Source: Fulvivirga ulvae
GTDB taxonomy: Bacteria > Bacteroidota > Bacteroidia > Cytophagales > Cyclobacteriaceae
Reading direction: 5' to 3'
DNA: 64,000 bases
Assembly (NCBI RefSeq): GCF_021389975.1
Contig: NZ_CP089981.1
Location: forward strand, 2,071,501-2,135,500
Each line of letters begins with the position of its first letter. Within the stretch, counting starts at the first letter, position 1. A model generated the notes under the pieces. The model was not told where the DNA came from. It saw only the letters and a list, made by a program, of their open reading frames with translations, and ran no database searches. Below, piece by piece: positions 36,304-45,276 of this stretch. Both the position numbers and the translations under genes were made by a program.

Positions 36304-37266
36304 ATGGAAAAGGAAAAATTGACAGTTGACCAGGTTCTATCTATGGACCTCCCCAACATCATATTGTATGCAGCACCGGTGATGATATCGCTTGTTATCC
36401 TTGAGTGGATCGTAAGTTTTCGCCAAAAGAAGGACTTTTATGACGGTAAAGATACTATTGCAGCAACTGTAATTGGATTTGTCAATGTAGGTATAAGTGC
36501 GGCAATAAAAATTGCAACCTTCGGTATCATCCTATTCTTCTATAACCTGGTTCCCTGGAGCATTCCACATACCTGGTGGGCTTATGTACTTTGCCTGATT
36601 TGGATCGATTTCTGGAGATATTGGGCTCACAGGGTTGCTCATGAAAATCGTTTTTGGTGGGCTACGCATGTTACACATCATAACTCGGCCAAGTACAACT
36701 GGTCCGTTTCTTTCAGACTGGGGTGGACACAGCATATTAAAATAATTTTCTTCATACCCGTAGCACTGGCCGGTTTCCATCCGGTTGTGTTCTTTATTTG
36801 TCATCAGATTGAAGTATTGTATCAGTTCTGGATCCATACCGAGTATATCAGGAAGTTGCCCAGACCTATCGAATATATTTTCACTACTCCTTCACACCAC
36901 AGGGTACATCATGCGCGGAACGACAAGTATCTGGATAAAAATTACGGTTCTACTTTCATTATCTGGGACAGGATATTCGGAACCTTCCAACCGGAAGAAG
37001 AGCAGGCAGAGTATGGCATAACCACTCCTGTTAACTCTTATAACCCGGTGTACCTGTGCTTTCATGAATGGATGGATATTGTAAAAGACATTAAGAATTC
37101 AAAATCGTTGAAGGAGGCCTGGGTGATGACATTTACCCGGCCCAGCAAGCTGGAGGAACGAAAAAAAGCCTTTAGTAATAATATGGCCAAACCAAGCCCG
37201 GAGGTAGTACCTGTTACCGAAGAGGTAAACCCTGTTGAAAGAAAACTGTCCGGGGTCAATGAATAA
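36304..37266 (+). CDS. Sterol desaturase / fatty acid hydroxylase superfamily protein
   Basis: The 320-residue integral membrane protein has about five helices and the three histidine clusters of the family: HRVAHE, WWATHVTHHNS and PSHHRVHHA, plus an isolated WIHTEYI His. These bind the di-iron centre of C-H hydroxylases or desaturases of lipids such as sterols, hopanoids or sphinganine. Substrate unknown. The next gene, a VOC protein, overlaps its end by 8 nt. Confidence 0.85.
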   Translation: MEKEKLTVDQVLSMDLPNIILYAAPVMISLVILEWIVSFRQKKDFYDGKDTIAATVIGFVNVGISAAIKIATFGIILFFYNLVPWSIPHTWWAYVLCLIWIDFWRYWAHRVAHENRFWWATHVTHHNSAKYNWSVSFRLGWTQHIKIIFFIPVALAGFHPVVFFICHQIEVLYQFWIHTEYIRKLPRPIEYIFTTPSHHRVHHARNDKYLDKNYGSTFIIWDRIFGTFQPEEEQAEYGITTPVNSYNPVYLCFHEWMDIVKDIKNSKSLKEAWVMTFTRPSKLEERKKAFSNNMAKPSPEVVPVTEEVNPVERKLSGVNE

Positions 37267-37684
37267 CAGCGTTCCCTTATTCCATCTTGCGTTTCCGGTG
37301 TCAGACTTGGAGACCACAAGAAAGTTCTATACGGATGTTCTTGGCTGCTCAACCGGCAGAAGTTCCGAGCAATGGATCGACTTTAACTTCTTTGGTCATC
37401 AGGTAGTTGCACATCTTAAGCCTGAAGAGGCAGGCTCATCACCTACCAATGAGGTTGATGGTGATAAGGTACCAGTAAAGCATTTTGGGGTTATCCTGGA
37501 GTGGCAGGCCTGGCATGACTTTGCAGAGCGACTCAAAAGTCACAAGATAAACTTTATCATAGAGCCTCACATACGGTTCCAGGGACAGGTCGGTGAGCAG
37601 GCTACCATGTTTTTCCTTGATCCCAGTGGCAATGCGTTGGAATTCAAGTCGTTCAAAGATCCCAGCCAGGTTTTTGCCTATTAA
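37259..37684 (+). CDS. VOC-family dioxygenase-like protein, metal ligands present
   Basis: The 141-residue product resembles the glyoxalase/extradiol dioxygenase fold. A His in LFHLAFPV, a His in KHFGVILEW and a Glu in SGNALEFKSF are consistent with the three metal ligands, unlike the VOC protein at 1989-2360. The ATG at 37259 overlaps the upstream stop by 8 nt and starts the fold. A longer frame from 37235 is less likely. The coupling to a lipid hydroxylase suggests it acts on or near the product of that reaction, but this is inference. Confidence 0.8.
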   Translation: MNNSVPLFHLAFPVSDLETTRKFYTDVLGCSTGRSSEQWIDFNFFGHQVVAHLKPEEAGSSPTNEVDGDKVPVKHFGVILEWQAWHDFAERLKSHKINFIIEPHIRFQGQVGEQATMFFLDPSGNALEFKSFKDPSQVFAY

Positions 37685-37722
37685 AGACAGCAGGACTGCT
37701 ATCTGTTGCTCAATATTTCCAG

Positions 37723-37748
37723 TTGATTTTTTCAATAAATCAATTTTT
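37723..37748 (+). terminator. Weak A/T-rich terminator candidate
   Basis: TTGATTT (37723-37729) pairs with AAATCAA (37737-37743) and is followed by TTTTT. The stem is entirely A/T apart from one pair, so it would be weak. It lies about 40 nt past the VOC stop. Confidence 0.4.
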
Positions 37749-37782
37749 CAACGTTATTTGAGTGTTATATAAACCTTGTACA

Positions 37783-38802
37783 ATGCGAAAATCTCAGCTA
37801 ATATTTATCCTTTCCTTATTCTTTTGCTTTTCATCTTTCGCGCAAGACGACGTAAAAATTGTAAACCGACTCGATTCATTGCAGTATGGAGCGGAACTAC
37901 CGAAGGAAATACTTCAGGGTAAATCTGTAGCACTGGTGCAGCTCCCGCCCAAAAACACTAACCCGATCGTAAGGGGTGACTGGAAAAAGCTGGCAGAAGT
38001 TACACAGCCTGGATTCCAAAAGGCAAGTATAGATGTAGTAACGTACTACCATGTAGAAGATATTTATAGTGGGAAAGAATCCTATCTCGCCTTCATGGAA
38101 GAATTTAAGACGAGGGAACTCGAAAATATTGTTTTCATTGTTCAGAAAGAGGGCTCATACCGCATCGTGCTTACAAAACTCAATGATGAAAAGGAGCTAA
38201 TTAAAAAAGGGCAACCCGCCTGGCAAACCCAAAACGCTGACCTTTCTATAGCCCTTGATAACCTCTATAAAGCGGCCGCCAATTCATCCCAAGACCGGGA
38301 CAACCTTCTGATACTTGATGTACCCGAGTTTGGCGATATGGCCAAAACCATTGATGGAAGAAGGGGTGAGTATTACGACCTGAATTTCTCATCTGAAAAG
38401 CTGGCTGTACCGATTTTTGCAGATACCGCAAAAATCAGTGCCGTAATGGCAAACTACCCTTACAAATACGGTTTTGTAGATCCCGACATGGAAGAAAAAA
38501 AGGTGAGGTCGGAGGGCTACCAGTACATTTTATACTATGTGCATACCACAGGAAAAGCTGTAAAAGAGATGCTGGAATATCCTGTTACGGATACGGAGAC
38601 CGCCTATGTTTCTGAGGTGGTGAAAGATGGCCAGGCCAGAGTAAACTCATATAGTATTAATACTCCGGTGTATAAATTTTATATCAAACACATTTATTCA
38701 GGCAATACATTCCTTGGCAAAAAATGGGATGCAGCCCCCACCTGGGAGCAGGCGTTAACCAATTATATCGATAACCTTCGTACAGAATTGATACGAAACT
38801 AG
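37783..38802 (+). CDS. Exported protein of unknown function
   Basis: The 339-residue product has a signal peptide (LIFILSLFFCFSSFAQ). The start at 37783 is chosen because it begins this signal; the frame extends 21 nt upstream. The mature protein alternates helices and strands (VALVQLPPKN, IDVVTYYHVEDIYSG, NIVFIVQKEGSYRIVLTK) with NADLSIALDNLY in the middle. No family is recognised. A strong bidirectional hairpin follows the gene. It stands alone. Confidence 0.65.
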   Translation: MRKSQLIFILSLFFCFSSFAQDDVKIVNRLDSLQYGAELPKEILQGKSVALVQLPPKNTNPIVRGDWKKLAEVTQPGFQKASIDVVTYYHVEDIYSGKESYLAFMEEFKTRELENIVFIVQKEGSYRIVLTKLNDEKELIKKGQPAWQTQNADLSIALDNLYKAAANSSQDRDNLLILDVPEFGDMAKTIDGRRGEYYDLNFSSEKLAVPIFADTAKISAVMANYPYKYGFVDPDMEEKKVRSEGYQYILYYVHTTGKAVKEMLEYPVTDTETAYVSEVVKDGQARVNSYSINTPVYKFYIKHIYSGNTFLGKKWDAAPTWEQALTNYIDNLRTELIRN

Positions 38803-38830
38803 GCTTTAAAAGCACTCTAAACGATATTAA

Positions 38831-38865
38831 AGAAAGGCTGTCCTAAAAATCAGGACAGCCTTTCT
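38831..38865. terminator. Bidirectional rho-independent terminator
   Basis: The perfect 14-bp stem AGAAAGGCTGTCCT/AGGACAGCCTTTCT has a 7-nt loop and T-rich flanks on both strands. It lies between the convergent ends of the plus-strand exported protein gene and the minus-strand pectinesterase gene, so it can terminate both. Confidence 0.9.
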
Positions 38866-38881
38866 GTTTTAAAAGAGCCAA

Positions 38882-41800
38882 TCAATGAAGTATTAAACGC
38901 ATTATAGCCGTCTGATCCCCCGCAATCAATCTGAGCTGGTATAGTCCTCCTGGCAAATCCGAACAATCTAAGGAAAGCCTTTGCTCTCCGGTCGAAAGAT
39001 GATCTTCCCTGTATGATTTTACATTTTTACCGTCAGTTGTCAATATAAGTACCTCAACATCAGAAGATGTGGATAAATGAAATGAAATATTGCTGATACC
39101 TTCTGACGGATTGGGGTATAGGTTAATGACGGACTGGCGCTTTTCATAAACCGCTGTAGTCACTGCTTGCTTCACTTCAATAGTATATTCGGTTGTGCTG
39201 CCATCTTCTGCGGTAACAACCACCTGGTCTGAACCGGGTATATTATCAAATGCACCAATGCTAACCTTGGCGGCGGAGCTTCTGGCTTGTGCGGAAACAG
39301 TTACTTTGGTATTTTCAGGAACCTCAACCGTATAGGATGTGACCAGTGGATCAAATTCAGGAACGAGGGTGCCTTCAGCAACTGAAAGAGATACCAGCAA
39401 ACTATCGTTATCCAGTGATTCCATCTGTGCCAGAGGGTCCCACCCATCGGTGCCTTTGGTAAAATTATATGGGGTAATTTCCGTGCCATCAGTCAGAAAA
39501 GGAGAAGTCAACAAAGTTGACCATGCAGCACGGCTCGCACTGTTATCTTCACCTGATGCTTCTATCGTTCCATATTCATACATACCGGGCGATTCACCGC
39601 CCAGTGAACTTGTCCAACCTATTGGCGAGATTAGCGATTGGCCTTCCGATCCAGGATATTCGGAAGCATCTACCCTGGTTTTGTAAAAAACCACCTCACT
39701 TGTGGTTGCCCTCCAGGGGCGTCCGAAGTATCCCGGCTTGGCACCGTTGACCGAGGCTGTTTCCACACCGGGAGTAGTTGACATAACCCTGCACTCATAC
39801 ATCAGGTATCCCCTGCCGGCGCTTTGCTGGGCCGCCGTGAGATATGACGCATCACTGGATTGGTCACTGGTATTCATCACCAGGTTAGTTTTGTAAAAAA
39901 CTGCGGTCATGGCACCGAAAATATAATCTACAGCGCCCATCATGGCACCTTCATATACCAGTACCCTGGCTCCCGCACCTCCAAAAAAGGAATCCTGTCT
40001 GCCAACCACTCGACATCTGTCCAGAATTACTTTATCAGAATTATCGACTATAGCAATGGCAGCTGCCCGCTCTACATAATTTCTGTCTTGGATGGCAGTG
40101 TTGCCATAATCAGTTGGCCTTTCGCCCTTACCACCAACTTCCCACATCACAACCACATCCTCCGATTCTTTCTTTGAAATGTATTGATTAAATGAGTTTT
40201 CGAAAATGATATGACTGGCCTCAAAACCGTCAGCGGTAACTACCACAGTAGCATTCCAGTACGAGCCTGATCCTTCATTGGAGTGGGACAGGTATCCGTT
40301 TTGTTTGTTTACTTCCAGTATATCCGCGTGCCACTTTCGGTCAGGGCCCATGCTGTAGTAGTTGTAGCCTAAGCCGTAATAACCTGTAATCCTCACTGCC
40401 CCTGCCTCTATATCAACTCCCTGATTTTTCAGAGCGATGCTGGGGGTTTCAGCAGCATTTTTCAGGGTTATATTGTTTTCTTTGATTACGAGCATTTCCT
40501 CGTAATTCCCAGGATCTATCATCACTGTCACGCGCTCGTCGTTATTTCTCTCCATTTTGGTAATCGCATCCAACGCCTCTTTGATGGTTTTATAGGGTTT
40601 ATCCACACCCACGTATATTTCCGGAGCATAATCAACGGCATCATAAACAGCAATTTCCGTTAAGTAGGTGGTAGATGCTGTGCTGCCAATAGTGATGGTT
40701 GCATATCCCGGTCCGGAACCAGGATAGACATAATCCACATGCTCTATCAAACCGGTTGAACCGGTTGAAGTAGTAACAGGATCACCTCCATCAATAGAAA
40801 AATCGGCGCTGAAATAGTATGAAACCCTGAGGTTTTTGCCGGCATCTATGGGTACCTGGATCGTTGCGCCGGATTTGGCAGAAAGGTGACCTTTAGCAAC
40901 ATCATTGGACATGCTGCCGCTAAGCAGTATTCCTTTGTAAGAAGTGGTACTGCCAGAAATTTCCTGATCATCAAACGACCACACAGTAACAGGAACGAAA
41001 TCCAGTGTTTTTGCAGTAACCGCACCATTTACTGTCAGGTTAGAGGTTAAAGCCATCTGTACAGGAAAATCATCCAGCCCGGCATAACTAATCACATAAG
41101 AGCCATCGCGCAAAGCAACATCGCTAATGGCTGAAAAAGTATAGACATAGCCATCTTCGTACAAGTTGGTGAAGGTAAGGCTCAGACTACTCAATTGAGA
41201 ATTGTCCAGACCAGATGTGGTAATGGCTATGCCATATACAGGCTTTGAGGCAAATATTATATCACTGCTTTGATCAGCCGCACCAATGGTTATTGTGCTA
41301 TTGGTAATGTGGTAGTCGTTAACGCCCACGGCCGAAACGGTGTACTCAACATCTGGCTCCAGTTGCACCGTATACGAGGCAGAATTTAAATCGATTGCAG
41401 GTTGGGGTATAAAAATTTTATTCGCTACAGGGTCAGGGGTATATGCCAGTTGCAGGCTGGAAATATTGGCTCCCAGGCCTGTAATATTACCATTAACCGT
41501 ATACAGCTCGATCTGCTCAACGGTTACATCAAGGTTTGTAGTTGCTTCGGTTACTTCAAGAATGCTGCTGCTGGTTATAAAATAACCGGCGGCATCAGTT
41601 AACTCCAGCTCGTAGGTATACCCGGCCGGAAGTTCGACACTGTACTGCCCGGAATTTACCACGGATGTCCAGGTTTTACCGGCTTGGTTTGTAAAGCGTA
41701 TGCCGTATCCGTTTGGAATGCCACCGGCAAGACTTTCGTCTACTGATCCGGTTATTGTAGCATAGGTAGCATCCTTTCTGTATATCCTGTAGTAGCTTGG

Positions 41801-42874
41801 CTTTGCCTGGGTATCAAAAATACGGTAAGTCCCGGCTTGTTTGGCAACAAATTGGAGTTCCGTAAGGTCCGTGCCTACGGCCACGAGGTCTGTGTGCGCA
41901 CTGGGATCAACTACATATTGGAAATTAATTATTCCATCGGCATCGGTTATCAGCATTACAGTAACTTCGTCGTCCTCATTTAAAGTAAGGCTCATATTTC
42001 GCCCTTCATTTGCCCTGGAGTTGACATATACCCGACCTGTATAGCCGGAAACGCCAGAAAGGTTTTCATCATACCTCGTTAAGTTGGTATTGGTAGTCCT
42101 TAGGCGGTCCCCGGAACCCCCTACCCAGCTTAATACTCCTGATGAGAAGCTGGGCAGCACGCTGCCGGACGTACCAGGAGTTATAGACCCGTCATACCAG
42201 GAGTTGATTTCTGACTCGGTCAGCATATTATTGTAGGTTTCGCTATTGAGCTGTTCTGCGCCAAAGTCCCAAACATCAATTTTACCATTGCCAGGGCCTA
42301 TCTCAGGAGCATTTTCAATAGCAATGGCATGAATATATACCGTACCGGAAGATTGTAAGGTAGCCTTAACAACTCCTGCATTTCCTGAGTAAGCAAAACT
42401 TACTGGAAAGCCATCGGCCTCACCAGTATTTTCGGCAACCATACTACCTAGCGAATTACCCTGCTGATCCGTTAAGCTGAATACCGCATTATCGGCGCTA
42501 TAAGTACAGGTTGTGAGCGTAATTATAGCATCGCCGGCCACTTTGACCTCAAAAGAATTGGCGTTATACATCGCAACTCCATGCGCCGGATCGTGCCACC
42601 AGAGCTGTGTTCCTACATTGCTTTTAAGGGTCAGAAGGCTATCACTGGTCACGAAGGTATCATATTTAATCTCTGTATCCTGAGGCATTTCACTCCCATC
42701 TGTAAGGCTATAGGTGTAGGTAGTACCGGGTTCAGGTTGAAGAGTTCGTGTGCTTTTGTTAATAGTATCAATATCCTTTCCCGGATAATTGGGATGGGCA
42801 TTTACCCATGCTGTTCTCATTACTGAAATGATCAGTAATAAGATGATAAAGTAAGGTCTGAGGTTGTTTTTCAT
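38882..42874 (-). CDS. Multidomain secreted pectinesterase (CE8) with T9SS C-terminal sorting domain
   Basis: The 1330-residue product has a signal peptide (FIILLLIISVMRTAW). Two carbohydrate-associated beta regions follow (residues about 45-195 and 630-745, each centred on a V-W-x-F-D/G motif), with carboxypeptidase-regulatory-like modules between them. A pectinesterase beta-helix spans about 750-1150, then a cadherin-like repeat (SLSVAEGTLVPEFDP) and a C-terminal type IX sorting domain (NLYPNPSEGISNI onward). CE8 marks are present: GRQDSFFG (about 962), the Asp of VDYIFG (about 982) and GYFGRPWR (about 1050). It should remove methyl groups from pectin outside the cell. No pectate lyase, GH28 or SusC/D gene is nearby. 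Confidence 0.85.
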   Translation of the reverse strand: MKNNLRPYFIILLLIISVMRTAWVNAHPNYPGKDIDTINKSTRTLQPEPGTTYTYSLTDGSEMPQDTEIKYDTFVTSDSLLTLKSNVGTQLWWHDPAHGVAMYNANSFEVKVAGDAIITLTTCTYSADNAVFSLTDQQGNSLGSMVAENTGEADGFPVSFAYSGNAGVVKATLQSSGTVYIHAIAIENAPEIGPGNGKIDVWDFGAEQLNSETYNNMLTESEINSWYDGSITPGTSGSVLPSFSSGVLSWVGGSGDRLRTTNTNLTRYDENLSGVSGYTGRVYVNSRANEGRNMSLTLNEDDEVTVMLITDADGIINFQYVVDPSAHTDLVAVGTDLTELQFVAKQAGTYRIFDTQAKPSYYRIYRKDATYATITGSVDESLAGGIPNGYGIRFTNQAGKTWTSVVNSGQYSVELPAGYTYELELTDAAGYFITSSSILEVTEATTNLDVTVEQIELYTVNGNITGLGANISSLQLAYTPDPVANKIFIPQPAIDLNSASYTVQLEPDVEYTVSAVGVNDYHITNSTITIGAADQSSDIIFASKPVYGIAITTSGLDNSQLSSLSLTFTNLYEDGYVYTFSAISDVALRDGSYVISYAGLDDFPVQMALTSNLTVNGAVTAKTLDFVPVTVWSFDDQEISGSTTSYKGILLSGSMSNDVAKGHLSAKSGATIQVPIDAGKNLRVSYYFSADFSIDGGDPVTTSTGSTGLIEHVDYVYPGSGPGYATITIGSTASTTYLTEIAVYDAVDYAPEIYVGVDKPYKTIKEALDAITKMERNNDERVTVMIDPGNYEEMLVIKENNITLKNAAETPSIALKNQGVDIEAGAVRITGYYGLGYNYYSMGPDRKWHADILEVNKQNGYLSHSNEGSGSYWNATVVVTADGFEASHIIFENSFNQYISKKESEDVVVMWEVGGKGERPTDYGNTAIQDRNYVERAAAIAIVDNSDKVILDRCRVVGRQDSFFGGAGARVLVYEGAMMGAVDYIFGAMTAVFYKTNLVMNTSDQSSDASYLTAAQQSAGRGYLMYECRVMSTTPGVETASVNGAKPGYFGRPWRATTSEVVFYKTRVDASEYPGSEGQSLISPIGWTSSLGGESPGMYEYGTIEASGEDNSASRAAWSTLLTSPFLTDGTEITPYNFTKGTDGWDPLAQMESLDNDSLLVSLSVAEGTLVPEFDPLVTSYTVEVPENTKVTVSAQARSSAAKVSIGAFDNIPGSDQVVVTAEDGSTTEYTIEVKQAVTTAVYEKRQSVINLYPNPSEGISNISFHLSTSSDVEVLILTTDGKNVKSYREDHLSTGEQRLSLDCSDLPGGLYQLRLIAGDQTAIMRLILH

Positions 42875-43507
42875 AGGATGGTTCTTATTTATAGATTAAT
42901 CGTATTTTTATGTTGTGCAATCGATTGCGCATATCGAGCAAGCTTACCCTCTTCTCAAAAGTTTTGCTATGCACGTTATGATTTTGTTGTTCTAGCTCCC
43001 GTATAAATCCGGAAACTCGGTTTAATGCGTTACAACAGTAGGGGATAGCCGCTGTAAGCGCCAAACAGAAAGGCCACATCTTTATTGATCTTACCAATGC
43101 AGGTACAGATACTTACTAACACATCATCACATAAATGCCCGAGTTTCAAAAAAGGAAATATATTTCCCAATATCAACTTTATTCAGTTTTTAATTTTGGT
43201 AAATCATATAGAAGCAAAATAAAATAATGAAATATTTTTATTTAACTTAAAGTGCAGATATTCAGCACTATAATAAAAGTCTTCAATAGTTATAAGGTTT
43301 CTGTCCGGTTACCGTTTAGAATGTTGAAAGCATATACATTTAAGAATAACCAATTTTTTAAGTAAGAACCAAGTCAATTTTTTGTTCTCAACAGTATGGT
43401 TATCAGCACTTTGTAAGAATATTTTGATTTTGGCACGCAGGTTGTTCTTCTACTGAATTATTTAGGGGTTTTCTTCGTTAGCGTACGGAGGTTAAAGTTA
43501 AAGCAAT
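42875..43507. other. Intergenic region upstream of two divergent genes
   Basis: The 633 bp between the pectinesterase start and the basic exported protein start is A/T-rich. It contains no credible gene. Small inverted repeats such as AGTGC/GCACT near 43251-43270 are too short to interpret. It presumably holds both promoters, perhaps with control sites for the pectinesterase, but I cannot point to a convincing -33/-7 pair. Confidence 0.5.
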
Positions 43508-44032
43508 ATGAAAAAGAAAAGTTTACTTATGGTGGGATTGCTGTTAATAATAGGAGACGCTATGGCCGAAATGGCGGCCGCAACCTTTATGGCAGCAGCA
43601 GAAGGACAAAAGATCCAGGTTATTATTGATAAGAAGGTCATTAACAGTGAACCGAAAAGAGTAGTAAAAATTAAAGGAGCCGGAGGAGTACACCAGGTAA
43701 AAATTAAAGTCTTTAAAGGACCTAAGCTATTTACGACCAAAGAGCAGTTGCGCATAAGAGCGGGTTATAAAAATGAGTTTACCGTTTTTGTGAAGCCTGA
43801 CCGCAGCCTTGAGGTAAAACGAACAAGATCAACCAAAATATACAATTCACAATATAAACGTCCTGACAGGTTTTACAACAGACGGTTTTATGCCGGTATC
43901 AAGACACGTCACAGGATACCAAAGGTCAGAATTCCTCAATTGGATCAGCGAAAAAATTATCTCGCCCAAAGTGCGACAGACCATAAGAGATATTTAGCTG
44001 TCTCCGAAAAACATGAGACAGCATTTGGTTAA
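43508..44032 (+). CDS. Basic exported protein, DUF4476-type N-terminal region
   Basis: The 174-residue product has a signal peptide (LLMVGLLLIIGDAMA) and a stretch GQKIQVIIDKKVINSEP with VVKIKGAGGVHQVKIKVF. This is the beta-sandwich seen before the DUF4476 domain in Bacteroidota exported proteins. The remainder is highly basic (RRFYAGIKTRHRIPKVRIPQ) with no DUF4476 domain, so it is a shortened relative. The charge suggests binding to polyanions such as DNA, lipopolysaccharide or extracellular polymer. It stands alone, followed by a terminator. Confidence 0.6.
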   Translation: MKKKSLLMVGLLLIIGDAMAEMAAATFMAAAEGQKIQVIIDKKVINSEPKRVVKIKGAGGVHQVKIKVFKGPKLFTTKEQLRIRAGYKNEFTVFVKPDRSLEVKRTRSTKIYNSQYKRPDRFYNRRFYAGIKTRHRIPKVRIPQLDQRKNYLAQSATDHKRYLAVSEKHETAFG

Positions 44033-44043
44033 AGACCTGGGTT

Positions 44044-44070
44044 AAGGCGGCTGATCAGCCGCCTTTTTTA
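44044..44070 (+). terminator. Rho-independent terminator (overlaps the end of the App1-type gene)
   Basis: A 22-nt perfect palindrome, AAGGCGGCTG-centred at 44044-44065, is followed by TTTTT on the plus strand. It ends transcription of the 174-residue basic protein gene. The last four codons of the convergent phosphatase gene, including its TGA at 44055-44057, lie within the same hairpin. Confidence 0.85.
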
Positions 44071-45134
44071 TTGTTGTCCTCAGACTCTACCAACTGCCCC
44101 ACCAGGGATGCAGGCCGCTGGCTCTGACCTCTCGTTTCCTCTACTACATAAAGCATTTCTTCTCTTGATATTAGTCCATTGTCATAGGCATGCCGTGCTG
44201 CCTCTTCGGTATCGGTAACCAATAGCATCTCCACATTATGCTCCAGGAGCTCACGCGCTATGGTGTTAACCTTTTTATCCTTTTTCGATTTGGATACATC
44301 CCGAATGTATATAGCCTTTACCCTCTCCGGAAACTGGCGTGTGATCTCTGCATAAAGTAAACTATCCCTTTGCCCGCTATCGCCAATCAATATAAAAGGC
44401 AAATCATCAAAGGTCGACATCAGGTGTTTTATTTTTTCCAGTTTGTGATAATGGTTGCCTCCACCTGATGTTATTAGTTTCCACAAGCTGGTTTTCAGAT
44501 CCTGCAGCAGGAAAGGTCCTTTGGGGATGTTTCTCACTTCGCAAAAGTCTTCGAGAAAATCATATAAATTCCACTCGCTGCTGCTTACATAAAATACCGG
44601 ATTTTGTATAGATCTGTCTGCTCCCTGGTGAAGGGCATTGTAAAAAGCCGCCACGCCGGTAAAGGGCAGTCTGGTCTTTGAATTTTTGGTGAGGATAAGC
44701 CTAAGTTTGCTCAAAACTTTGGTAGCATGAGATATGAGGATGGTGTCGTCCACATCAGAGATCACTCCGTATCTGGCTTCCCCATTCCGGTGGATATAAA
44801 CTTCTCCCTCAACCTCAAGCTCTTCCTGCTCGTCAACGATTTTATCCAAAACTTTATACCTCACCTTATGCCAGCCTGATACGGCCAACGGCTCATTAAA
44901 AATGAAGTCTTTTTCAAAATAGCCATTGCTGTCAGTTTCAACTACACACTCCTGGTCAAACAAAAGTATCTCGACCCTGACATCAGGAATCGGGCTACTC
45001 ATGTAACGACTGATCATAGCCCTGAAGTTTTTACGGCTTTTATCCGTGTGAGCGGATTCATATAAAATCCGGTCATCAAGCACATGTCCGCGAATGTGAA
45101 GGAGCTTGCTGGTGCCATACCCACGATAGGGCAA
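44055..45134 (-). CDS. App1-family phosphatidate phosphatase (DUF2183)
   Basis: The protein of about 359 residues has an N-terminal beta domain and a HAD-like phosphatase domain. The catalytic ISDVDDTILISHATKV gives the DxDxT motif, FYVSSSEWNLYDFLEDF follows, and ILIGDSGQRDSLLYAEI carries the metal-binding end. App1 enzymes convert phosphatidic acid to diacylglycerol. The first standard start is a TTG at 45134, placed just before the family-typical PYRGYG. The frame runs 28 codons further upstream to an ATT at 45218 through a basic segment like that of relatives, so the true start may be non-standard. It is divergent from a diacylglycerol kinase gene, the opposing reaction. Confidence 0.85.
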   Translation of the reverse strand: MPYRGYGTSKLLHIRGHVLDDRILYESAHTDKSRKNFRAMISRYMSSPIPDVRVEILLFDQECVVETDSNGYFEKDFIFNEPLAVSGWHKVRYKVLDKIVDEQEELEVEGEVYIHRNGEARYGVISDVDDTILISHATKVLSKLRLILTKNSKTRLPFTGVAAFYNALHQGADRSIQNPVFYVSSSEWNLYDFLEDFCEVRNIPKGPFLLQDLKTSLWKLITSGGGNHYHKLEKIKHLMSTFDDLPFILIGDSGQRDSLLYAEITRQFPERVKAIYIRDVSKSKKDKKVNTIARELLEHNVEMLLVTDTEEAARHAYDNGLISREEMLYVVEETRGQSQRPASLVGQLVESEDNNKKGG

Positions 45135-45276
45135 AATAATAGGAGGAGCCAGCAGCCCGAGGCTCTTCTTGATACGAAGAGACAGCTTTTTGATCGGTTT
45201 ACGAATAAACTTTTTAATGGTGGTTTAGTTTTATTTTATAACTAATAAGCCCATCTTAATGTTCCTATTATAATCT

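Noticed and set aside
38882..42874. A pectin utilisation locus
   Set aside because: Only one pectinesterase is present, with no SusC/SusD, GH28, polysaccharide lyase or hybrid regulator nearby.
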